Assembly: GCA_019022495.1 (NCBI GenBank)
Contig: JAFEKR010000001.1
Location: forward strand, 1,054,001 to 1,118,000
Direction: 5' to 3'
DNA: 64,000 nt
DNA from: Epichloe hybrida
Lineage: Eukaryota > Ascomycota > Sordariomycetes > Hypocreales > Clavicipitaceae
Both the position numbers and the translations under genes were made by a program. The notes beneath the pieces were generated by a model, which saw only the letters and a program-made list of their open reading frames with translations, was not told where the DNA came from and did not search any database. Shown piece by piece: positions 51,060 through 61,102 of the stretch (positions are counted from its first letter, which is position 1; every line of letters begins with the position of its first letter).

Positions 51060-53240
51060 GGGAAAGTTAACCCACTAGTCACGCCACTATAAGTCATAAA
51101 GGTTATTAAATATAAAGCATAGTAAGTAAGCTTAATCCTAATACCTCTTAGGTTATAAGGGAGATTAGTTAATCTTCTAAAGAAGAAGCTAAAGTATAGA
51201 TATTTAGAGAAGAGTTATAGCTCTTATAGAAATCCTTATTTTCTTATTATAAAGAAGGATAAAAGGATTTGCCTAATTCTATTTACCACGAAGTATAACA
51301 AGGTGATAATATAAGATGTGCTAATGCCTTAAGGCGTAGAAGCATTTAGCGAGAGCTTTATAATGTATAAGATCCTATTAATAGTTAACTTATTATCTAG
51401 ATATAATTAAGTAGTATTAGCAAAGAAAAGTAAGGATATAATAATGATTTTTACTATGATTAGACTTTTGTGGCTCTATTGCCTACTATAAGGAGCCACT
51501 AACTTAGTAGCTTAGTTTATTAGGATTATTAGATAAATCCTATTTAATTTAATCCCTTATATTTACATACCTTTCCTAGATAACATTATGGTGAAGGGAC
51601 TAATAATAACGTATAATAAAGAGGAGATTATACTAGGAGTATGTAAATACGTAATAGAGTATTTAATTAATATTAATAAAGCTTTGGTTAATATTAAGCT
51701 CTCTAGTTACATAGCCTTAGTATTTAAGTTAAAGTTTTACTAGAAATTAGTAGAAATTATAGGATTTATGTGTGGGATAAATAGGCAAAAGCTAACTAAA
51801 GCAAAGATTATAAAGATTTTAGACTAGAAGGTTTGTTAAGATTAATTAGAAGTGTAATCCTTTATTAGGTTAATAGGAGTCTACTATATCTAGGTAAAAC
51901 ACTACGTATAGAAGGCAAAACTACTAGTGATTTTACTAAGGAAGATAAAGGATTAGGAATAGGGACTAGAGCAATAAGAAGCTATAGATATCCTAAAGAA
52001 GGTAATAATAATAGCCCTAATCCTTATTTCACTTAATCTTAGACTAGGCTTTAGAGAAATTATACTAATAGTTAATGTAAGCTTACTTAGATAGGGGGCT
52101 ACATTATTATAAATTATTAATGGTAAATAGCATTTAGTTTAATATAAAAGCAATACTTAGACTATTACTAAGGCTAAGTATAATGTAACTAAGCGAGAAT
52201 ATTAAGTGGTTATTTATATATTAAGAAGGCTACGAATTTACCTCTATAGAGTCCTATTTACGTTAAAAATAGACTTATAAGTTCTTATGCATTAGCTTAA
52301 TAGCGTGGTTAATAACGTGCCTAGAGCTCTTATTACATAATAGATTAGTTATATCCTACTTTTTGATTTCTCTATATAATATATTCTAGGCAAAAAGAAC
52401 TACATTGTAAATACCTTATCTAGGAAAGGCCCTAGGGCTTTAGATTAATTAGATTAAGAAGTTAAAGGGGATATTAAAGATTTTATTAACTTATATCTTA
52501 ATAGCATTAAGATAGAGGAGGATAGTAAGAGAAATTACTTTAAAGAGATATAATAAGTTATTAAATTCTTAATAACCCTTAAAGACTAATTAATCTTAGC
52601 GTAAAGGACTATAGAAAACTATGTAATAAAGCAAAGAAGTTTTACCTAGAAAAGGGTTATCTTTAGAAAAGGCTAATAGGAATTATAAAGGGACTAGCGC
52701 TAGTTATTAACATGCCTAAATAATAATAAGCGATTATTAAAGCTATCTATAAGGAACTTAGCTATAAAGGAGTTAAAGTGGGTTTTTAAGTAATAAAGTA
52801 GTAATACTAGTGGAAAGGGCTCTAGAATATAGCTTAAGAGATATTAGCATACTACAAGATATATTAGAAATTTATGCCTTAGTAACTATAAGAACTTTTA
52901 GTGCTAGACGCGCTAGGGAACCTAATAAGCAAGATCCATATTAACACTTAGCATCTTCTAATTAATCACAGATATAAGTATCTCTTAGAAGCTAGGTATA
53001 ACCTAACTAGATAGGTAGAGGCTACGCTAGTTAGAAATGTGATAATACTAGTAATTAGGAAGTTCCTTTCCTCCTTAATTACTAGATTTAGGCTTTTCCG
53101 CTTTGTAGTCTATAATAAAGGCTTAGAAATGCAAGGAAACCTTAAAGAAGCACTAGTAGATATTAGCATTATAGGGATTCAGATATCTAAGTATAACCTA
53201 AAAGCGAACTCGCCTATTAAAGCTAGATATTAGTCCCTTA
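51060..53240 (+). pseudogene. Gypsy B pol remnant
   Basis: Reverse transcriptase at about 51,160-51,620: YRNPYFLIIKKDKRICLI, then VLMPQGVEAFSESF, GATNLVAQF-like sequence and FLDNIMVKG, the catalytic D-D reduced to D-N. RNase H remains at about 52,030-52,460. Integrase: the zinc-finger part is near 52,850-53,000, with the core in the open stretch 53039-53233 (FRLFRFVVYNKGLEMQG and YNLKANSPIKARY), where an expected Asp is Asn. Stops are TAA/TAG. Non-functional. Confidence 0.8.
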
Positions 53241-53849
53241 TATTTACTTTAGCAAAGCTAGGAGAATTAAATAGGCAATAGTTAAAGTATCTTAATAAAG
53301 CCCTTCTTATAGACTATACCGCTATCTAAGAATTACATAGGAAGTCTGCCTTTTATTTAATCTATAGATAGGAGCTAATTTTACTACTAGAAGTAAAATT
53401 CCTAACCTAGAGACTAATTAATTAGGATGTAATTACTTCTAGATAAGACTTATTTAAGGCATAGGTCTAGATACTTAAAAGGAAAGCTAAGGATATTAAG
53501 AAGGCAAGGAAGAAGGTATTAGAGTTTAGGCAGTGCCTTACAAACTAAACTAATAAGAACTAAGTCACTTCTCTTAGGAAAGATTAATTAAAACTAGGGG
53601 ATCTTATCCTAGTATATAACATCTAAAGGAATATTAATATATCCACTATAAAGAAACTTATAATAAGGTAAAATAGACTATTTTAGATTCATAAACGCGC
53701 GCTAGTCTCTAGAGCCTATTACCTACGAACATTAGATAGGATTTGCCTCTTAAAAATAATCTTAGGAGATTATATTAAGAAGTTTATCCTAGACTTAGAA
53801 GGCTAGTGAATGTCTATAGTAAATAGATAGCTATATACTCCCTAAGGTA

Positions 53850-56800
53850 GCTAGATAAAGGAAGTAAGCCCTAATAAGTATAATAAAGAAATCTTAGCTA
53901 TTATACTATTAGTAGCTTAGTATAATATATTTAATTAAATGGTTAATAATTAGCATATAAGCTAGTAGGAAAGATCTAACTAGGAAGCAATAATCCTTAA
54001 GGAAGAAGAAGTTAAACTCCTACCTTAGAGAACTCTATATTATAGGATTAAGGTATAGCTACCTTAACTAATAAACAAATAACGTAAGGAGTATACAAAG
54101 TACTCTCCTATGCACTAATAGTGTATAGATTAAGAAACGTTTTCTTTGTATTTCCTAAGTTATATTTCTAAAATATGTAAACATTAATTTAAATACTAAA
54201 GATTAAGTAATTAAGGCATAGCCTAGTGGCTAAATTATTTATTTTCCTTTATTTACTACCCTTTTTCCCTAATAATTAACTATATTTTCTTTCCTTTATC
54301 TTGTATTTATAAGCTATTTAGAAAAGGGGGAGGCATGTTAATTACTAGGTAAGGAGAGTTTTTAAAGTTAATAGAGTTTAGATTAAGTAAAAGGGCTCCT
54401 ACTACCTTTATAAACTATTCCTTACCTAAGAAAGGAGCTAGAGCTCTTTCTTATAATAACTAAGGATAATACCTAGAAGTAAAACGCCACTTATAGCTTG
54501 CTATATAAGACTTATTCTAGATATAATTACTATAGGCGCCTTCGCAGACCCTAGGAATTAAAACATAGCTATACAACAGAAAGCACATATGTTTATTATA
54601 GAATGTAACGTGCTATATGTATAAGTTTAAATAATTAGAATAGAAAATACTATTTAATCTTCTATATATAAACACTAGCAAGGCCTAATAATGCTTAGGA
54701 TACTAAGAAAGAGCGTGTAGAAAATACCTATTAAAATAAGCTACTTCTATAGGAATAAGGACCTAGTAGTAATAACTGTTTTTAATAGTAAGAGCTAAAG
54801 CACTATTAGCCTTAGTGTAGCTTCTTATAAACTCCTTTAAGAGGTTTATCTTTCTTATAGTTATAATAAGGTAAGGAGGAGCTCCCTTAAGGACATTATT
54901 ATTATTATTAGTAATACAAAGAGAAATCTCTGCGTATATTAGAACACTACTATAGCTAATATTAATCCCACTACGCACCTAGAATACAAATAGAAACTTA
55001 TACTATAGTAATAATAACTATTAGTAAATGTTAATTATAGGATTAAATAGCTCCTAAACCTATATAATCTTTGCTAATAAAAGGAAAGCAAAATTTAGTA
55101 TAATTAGACTAATTAAGAGTCTTTATTAATAAAAGTTTATGCTTTAGAACGCTTGCCCTTATAATAGCGGTGATATTAGGGAGTCTCTAATAAGCTAGAT
55201 TAAGGGATTTTGCTATAATTAATTAGTTATAAGAAATAAGGGTTTAAGAAAGAGAAAGAGAAGAGGAAAAGAGGGCTAGGAATTAGGTCTGTGAAGACAC
55301 TGCCTAAATGACAGATAGTGATAACTAGTAAGTAATAGCTACTAATAACTAATTTATAACACCATAAAGGTGTGAATTATAGAAGCCTGCTAACCTCTAA
55401 GGGGCACCTGTAAATAGCCGCTAATAACTGTTTATATAGCTAATAAGGACTATAAGAGTAAGGCTAAGACTATAGGAACTATTTAATCTTACTAATCTTT
55501 ATATTATTACACTGCTTAGACCTTAAAAGCACTTACCCTTCACTATCTATCTATATCTCTTTTCCCCTCTCTTATTACTCTAACCTAGCTTTATTAAGTA
55601 AGCTACTATTCTCTATTTCTCCTTTTAAAAACACACTATTAATAATTATACTATTTAATCTAGTTAAGAAATAGCTAATTATAAAGAAAATATAGTTAAT
55701 AAAAGCACTTACACTAATATAAATAGTAGCACTATTATATACTTTGCTTATAGCAAATGTCTTACGCTATTCTATGTCTATATTCTAATTTATAAAACTA
55801 AGGGTTTTTTCTTTAGAGATAAAGAGGGAAGCACTATAGAGCTTAATCTAGTTAACCTCTATAGTTAGTAGCCTCCGCTGTTTTATCTAAGATAAAGCTA
55901 GCTATAACCCTTAACTAGGTTTAAAGTCTATTAAGATAGTAATAACTTTAACTAGGTAATACTAATTAAAACAGGGTAGGATTAGTTAAGCTAGCGAAAC
56001 CATTTAATAGATATCTATAAATTCCTAAGAAAAGCCTATAAGACACTAAGTAAAGACTAGCTTAACTAGTTTAAACTAACTGCTATAGGTAAGATTATTA
56101 TACGCGGCCTTAAAGCAATAGTAGCTATGCTACTATAAACGTTTGTGATTAAGCTAATAGAAGATTTTAACTTAAATACTTTATGGCAATTAATTAGTTT
56201 AAAAGCTAGGAGACTTTATTCTAACTACTAGCCTATTAATATTAAGTATAGTTTAAAGTATAACCCTATTAACCTCCACTTAGACATAAGCTATTAATGC
56301 CTTATTATAGGATTGCGTTCTTTATGAACCACTAGACATGCTTTCTATTTAATTAAAAGTAAAGGTAGCTTTACTACTTTAATAGCATAAAGGAGGGGTA
56401 AGTAATAAGGTTTACTAATTTTACTATAGGATAGGGGTAGATTATATAGCTACTAAACTACCTATATGATTTCAAAGCAATTATGGTTCTAGCAATAGAA
56501 TAGAAAGGGAACTAGGAGTGTGAATATACCTATCTAGGGTTTCTATTATAAGTAATTCATTGCTAAGTTAGACACTAAGTACTTAATTTGCTTTCTAAAG
56601 ACTAGAACACACTAAACTAATATAACATTAAATTTAAACAGTTATATACGTTTAGCAAGGATTTAAGCATTAGTTATTACTTTAAGCTTTATTTAAGAGA
56701 CTAGATAATTACTAATAATGTCCTAGACCTAAGGTATAGTTATGCTAGAGCTCTTATAAGAACTATAAGAGTCCTATAAGATATAGCTACAAATAAATTA

Positions 56801-58059
56801 GGAGTTAGAGACTAGTCACCTAGGGAGTTATCTTACTAGAAGGACTTTAACCTCTAATACCTAATACGTGATATAATAAAGCGCTAGCTACCCTGTTTTA
56901 TAACCTAAACAATTAGTGAAGGTTTACTTATTAGTGTAGTAATTATAGCCTAGGAGAATAAAGTTAGTAATAAGAACTAACTAATTAAATAGTATACTAA
57001 AATAGCGTGAAGTAGTAAACTTTATATCTAGGATTATTAGTAGCCTATTACACGCACCTTTACTAAGAATCCTAAAGTCTTTAACATTAGCATCTAAGAG
57101 ATATTATAAGAATAGGAAAGGTAAATATAATAGGATATAGATAATAAGTATTAATAGAAAACTAAGGAATAAAGATTAAGTAAAAGGGTAAGTTCCTAGG
57201 TATTATAAGAGTCCTTATTAGGACTATTATCTTTAACTAGATATAAAGAGATACTATAGTCTCTAGCTATAAAACTTAAGGCGCTTTAGTAAGGTAAGTA
57301 AGGATAAGTATATAGTATTATAGACTAAACTCTTTAATAATAGTAAGTAGTAACTAATAAGTTATTCTAGATAGATATTAAGGATTAGCTAAGGTTATAG
57401 TAAATCTATAGAGTTATTAGGGAGAACTAGGTATATAACTATAGAACTCTAGTTAAGTAAGTAAAAGAGAACACTATATACTACCCCCTTAGAGATATAG
57501 GATAAGCTATAATAATTAATTTTCTTCCTTTTCTTAAGTTAAAATAAGTAGCTTAAAGGAAAATAGTTATGCTACTACTAATATTATTTACATATGCTTT
57601 AGTAGTGCTACCTAGCTTAGTTTTTTACAAAATATAGCTAGAGATTATTAAAGCTTACTAGTAAGAGAAAAGGCATGCTATAGGATTAATTAATTAACAT
57701 GAGGATTAGGGAAAGAGAGTAAGCTAGCGAGATTTAAAGCAACCTGCGCTACGCACTCCCTTACTAACGTTGCTTATTACTCGCTTACGAACGCTAAAGA
57801 CACTAAAGCTCTCTAGGGAAATGAAAAATCTAGGTCTCTAGCTAGGGAGGTTTCTTTTTTATTTTCTCTCTTTTTTTTCTTTTTTATCCTTTTGTTTTTC
57901 TTATAAAAGCTTTAGACCTATATATGCTAGATTAAATAATGCCTTCCCTTAAAACACAGCACCTTACTATTAGTCATGCTTAAGAACACTTTAGTTATTA
58001 CCCTTTTTATTACTATTTTCCCTTTCCTAGGGGCTAGGAAGGGAAAACAGTTAGGGAGG
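53850..58059 (+). other. Long 3' region of Gypsy B without a recognised domain
   Basis: About 4.2 kb between integrase and the right LTR. In some frames long runs are broken only by TAA and TAG, as a RIP-damaged gene would show, but in such TpA-rich DNA this is weak evidence. It could be an extra ORF, a captured sequence, or another unrecognised insertion. The stretch 57,850-57,905 is T-rich. Confidence 0.4.
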
Positions 58060-58860
58060 TGTTATATGCTATAATACGCGCGCCTATAAACACGCGTATT
58101 TGCAATAATAAGCATAAGGGATATAGGGGATCATAGGGATAAATAACATAACAAGGGATAATAATATTAGTTATCTAGGCAAAGGGACTATTTAATCTAT
58201 AAAGAGATTACCTATAGCTAGATTCTTTTAAGGTTCTTTATGCACGCCTAACTTTAGATTTTTAACTTAAATACCTAGCGCTACTATGGCTGCTATTGTG
58301 TTTACCTTAATAAGATAAATTAATAAGATTATTTCCCTAACTTAACTAAAAAGTCACTTCTAATCTAATAGACTATTTAATCTGAATTATCTCTATTCGT
58401 AGAGACTAATTTAGCTATTATTATAATCGCTGCTATTAAGTTAATTAACCCTTCTAACGTGAGTAGACGTCACCGCTACCTACAACCGTAGGCTAGCATC
58501 GTGTCTTTTGGGGTGTTGTTTTCCGCTTGACAAACTCCCTACATTTTAACAATAAGGTTAAAAGAATACTAGTTATATAAAAGCTTTTATTATTACCTAT
58601 TTTATTAAATTAGTTATAGAATTTATAATATTATATTATTTTTATAATTTTATTATAACTAAGTAAGGTTATATATAATATTATACTTTTTTAATAATAC
58701 TATTTAACTTAATACTTTATTTCCCTAATATAACTTAAAGAAAAACCTTCTTATTATATTATTTACTATTTCTATAAATTATTTTATATTTCTATAAATT
58801 ATTATTATTACTTATTTTAAAAAACTATAAAAAACTACTAGTAAACTTAATATAAGTAGC

Positions 58861-59127
58861 TTATTATATCTTATTATAGCTTATAATAGCTTATTATAGC
58901 TTATAATAGCTTATTATAGCTTATAATAGCTTATAATAGCTTATTATAGCTTATAATAGCTTATAATAGCTTATAATAGCTTATTATAGCTTATAATAGC
59001 TTATATAGCTTATAATAGCTTATTATAGCTTATAATAGCTTATAATAGCTTATAATAGCTTATAATAGCTTATAATAGCTTATAATAGCTTATAATAGCT
59101 TATAATAGCTTATAATAGCTTATAATA
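58861..59127. repeat. Minisatellite, 10-base unit
   Basis: About 27 tandem copies of TTATWATAGC. The first half alternates TTATTATAGC and TTATAATAGC; the second half is almost pure TTATAATAGC. One copy near 59,001 has lost a base. It lies inside the long inverted-repeat element. Confidence 0.95.
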
Positions 59128-60302
59128 CTAATATTACTAGTATTACTAAGATTACTAAGATTACTTATAATATTATTAGTGTTAAAGTTTAATAATAAAT
59201 AAATAATAAATAAATAACTTAAATATAAATACTAGTAATTATAAGTAAATTACTATAGTAAAAGCTATAGTTTTTAATAACTTAGTATTTTAAGGTTTTT
59301 AAAAATGTTTTCTCTTTTATGTTTTTTTAAAATAATAATAAATATAAAATAATAGTAATTATAGTAATTAAGGTTATAAAAGTTATTAAAGCTTTTATAA
59401 TAAGTATAATATATTATATAAAACTAAGTCCTAGTATTATTTTTAAAAACAAGTTAAACTTATTTTTTATAGCTTATTTAAGCTATATAGGGTAATTAAA
59501 ATAATACTATTAGTTATCTATTAATAAATTATAAATATTAGTCTATTATATTCTTTCTTTATGTATTATTATAATAAGATATATAAAGTTACTATATATA
59601 ACTTCTTAAAGCTTTAGAATTATAAAGCTTAAAGTAATATTTAATTAGTTTAAATAGTAAATAAATAGTTTAAGCTTTTTTTAAGTTCTTATTATATTAA
59701 TAATAATATTAAAGTACTAAGTATATATTTTATTAACTTTTATATATTTATTTAGATTTCTAATTTAATTTAATTATATTAGTTTAGGGTATTTTTTAAT
59801 TAAATTAATAATAAGAATATAAAATAATTAATAATAATAGTAAATAAATTAATTAGAAGGTTTTTCTTAAAGTTATATTAGTAAAATAAAGTAATAAGTA
59901 TAATAGTATTATTAAAAAGGTATAATATTATAAATAACCCTAGTTATAGTAAAATTCTTAAAAAAAGGTAAATATTATAAATTCTATAACTAATTAAGTA
60001 AAATAGGTAATAATAAAACCTTCTATATAACTAGCTTTCTTTTAATCCTTATAATAACATTATATAATAAAAAGGCCCACTTCTTTTTTTACTAACACTA
60101 CATTATAGTTTTTGTAGTTAGTGTAGTTAGTAACTACACTAACTACACTACAATACAAGCAAAAAAAAACTACAATACACTACACTATAAAAAAAAAAAC
60201 TACAATATATTAACTACAAGAAAAAAAAACTACATTACAAATACAAATTTTTCCTAAAAACTACACTAACTACACTACAAACAATACTCTGTATATAATA
60301 TT

Positions 60303-60546
60303 CCTATATTACTCTTAGGTAGCTAGCAGGAGAAGCTTCAGAATTATAAGAATAATAGTAGCTAGGCAAGAGGTATAGGGGCTTTAGTATATTAACTAAA
60401 GCTTGCTAGGTCTAAGTGTGTTATGCGTGTAAGTCGCTAGCTTATAGCTAGTGGCTTGCCAGTGTCACGTGAACCTAGCCCTAGGACATGGCCTGCCCGC
60501 GGGGTGCACTAGTGATTACGGGTGTTGTTGTGAGTGGGGCCTCACA
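60303..60546 (-). mobile_element. Gypsy A LTR with a short internal piece
   Basis: The LTR 60345-60546 matches those at 11225 and 17759. About 42 bases of internal sequence next to it (60303-60344) match 17,717-17,758, so this is the broken 5' end of a second Gypsy A copy, not a solo LTR. Its GC-rich outer end (CCTGCCCGCGGGGTGC) is almost free of RIP. Confidence 0.82.
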
Positions 60547-60785
60547 CTTTGCTACTCTAATAACTAATTACCGTTTTGCTACGTAAATAACTACATCATA
60601 ATATTCTAGCTATAGCATCCTAAGTATAATGTCTTATATAAGGCCTAGGATAATATATAAATACACTAATAACTCCTAGCTATTAATGTCTATTCTAGTG
60701 TGTACTATATAGGTAATTAAGGAGGTGTTCTCCTATACTCTCTTTCCCTTTCTTTTTATTTTCACTATAGTCTAAATATATTTTC
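60547..60785. other. Unassigned AT-rich spacer
   Basis: About 240 bases between the Gypsy A fragment and the TRIM-like element. No gene or repeat was recognised. Confidence 0.4.
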
Positions 60786-61102
60786 TGTTAAATTCAAAAG
60801 AGTGGACCGATCCAACTGCACCTAGGATTACAAAGCCTTATATATTTTAACACTCCCCCTGGAATTGTACATCTAGGTGCCCTATTGGAGGTTTTTAGGC
60901 TTATACTAGCAATTGAATTTTTTAGTTATTTCGGCAGGGTTTGAACTCGTAACCTTGCCTTGCAGAGCAGTGCTTCACTATGGTGGGCGTAAACGCTTGC
61001 AGTGGGCCCGACCACTGCGCCACCGGGCTCATAACCTGTTAAATTCAAAAGAGTGGACTGATCCACTGCACCTAGGATTACAAAGCCTTATATATTTTAA
61101 CA
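60786..61102 (-). mobile_element. TRIM/SMART-like miniature LTR element
   Basis: Two near-identical short LTRs, 60786-60852 (67 bases) and 61037-61102 (66 bases), start TGTTAAATTC and end ATATTTTAACA, with inverted TGTTAAA ends. On the minus strand the first bases inside are GGTTATGAGCCCGG, a half-tRNA primer site, and the last before the far LTR are CCAGGGGGAG, a polypurine tract. The interior is only 184 bases and contains a tRNA-like segment. The LTR at 61037 is preceded on the minus strand by a second identical polypurine end (61103-61122), so two units seem joined in tandem through it. No target duplication was found. Confidence 0.72.
60936..61031 (-). repeat. tRNA-like (SINE-type) segment inside the TRIM-like element
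   Basis: On the minus strand a good A box TGGCGCAGTGG (61022-61012) is followed about 65 bases later by a B-box-like GAGTTCAAACC (60948-60938). The spacing is longer than in a simple tRNA and the arms do not fold into a cloverleaf, so this is a tRNA-derived relic or a polymerase III type promoter, not a working tRNA gene. Confidence 0.5.

Larger units (their letters stand above)
46580..58532 (+). mobile_element. Gypsy LTR retrotransposon B, 12 kb, RIP-degraded
   Basis: Inserted in the Copia 3' LTR. The LTRs are 46580-47049 (470 bases) and 58060-58532 (473 bases), starting TGT.. and ending TTGACA (left copy TTAATA). The polypurine stretch GTTAGGGAGG touches the right LTR. The flanks AGCTCC (46574-46579) and AACTCC (58533-58538) look like an imperfect target duplication. 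Gag lies at about 47,800-48,700 and pol at about 50,900-53,300; roughly 4 kb after integrase has no known domain. Confidence 0.85.
39472..58551 (+). mobile_element. Copia retrotransposon copy 2, both LTRs present
   Basis: Target duplication ATAAG (39467-39471 and 58552-58556) brackets the whole unit. The 5' LTR is 39472-40292 (821 bases); the 3' LTR starts at 45942 (TATTAAAAATAAG, changed from TGTTAAAA), is broken at 46,579 by Gypsy B, and its last bases are 58533-58551. The primer site GGTTATGAGCC (40293-40303) touches the 5' LTR, and the polypurine tract AAAGGGGG (about 45,934-45,941) touches the 3' LTR. The order gag, protease, integrase, reverse transcriptase, RNase H is that of Copia. 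It is the best preserved of the three copies. Confidence 0.92.
39231..60290. mobile_element. Non-autonomous element with long inverted repeats, interrupted by Copia copy 2
   Basis: Sequence 58557-58790 is repeated in inverse orientation at about 59,830-60,060 (for example TAGTTATAGAATTTATAATA in both arms). The arms go on past the Copia insertion: 39231-39471 and 60070-60290 both carry subterminal TGTAGTGTAG-type repeats, and the outer ends are AGAGTATTG and CAATACTCT. Without Copia the element is about 2 kb, with no ORF. It contains a 10-base minisatellite. It looks like a foldback or Mutator-like non-autonomous element. Target duplications are not clear. Confidence 0.55.

Noticed and set aside
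54763..54978. Minus-strand 71-codon ORF
   Set aside because: Lies in the unexplained 3' region of Gypsy B, AT-rich, no domain; chance opening is likely.
56290..57990. Third ORF of Gypsy B with only TAA/TAG stops
   Set aside because: Attractive as a RIP-damaged gene, but almost any frame in such TpA-rich DNA gives this picture and I found no domain; kept only as an open question.
60936..61031. Functional tRNA gene
   Set aside because: A and B boxes are present, but acceptor, anticodon and T arms do not pair properly and the box distance is too long.
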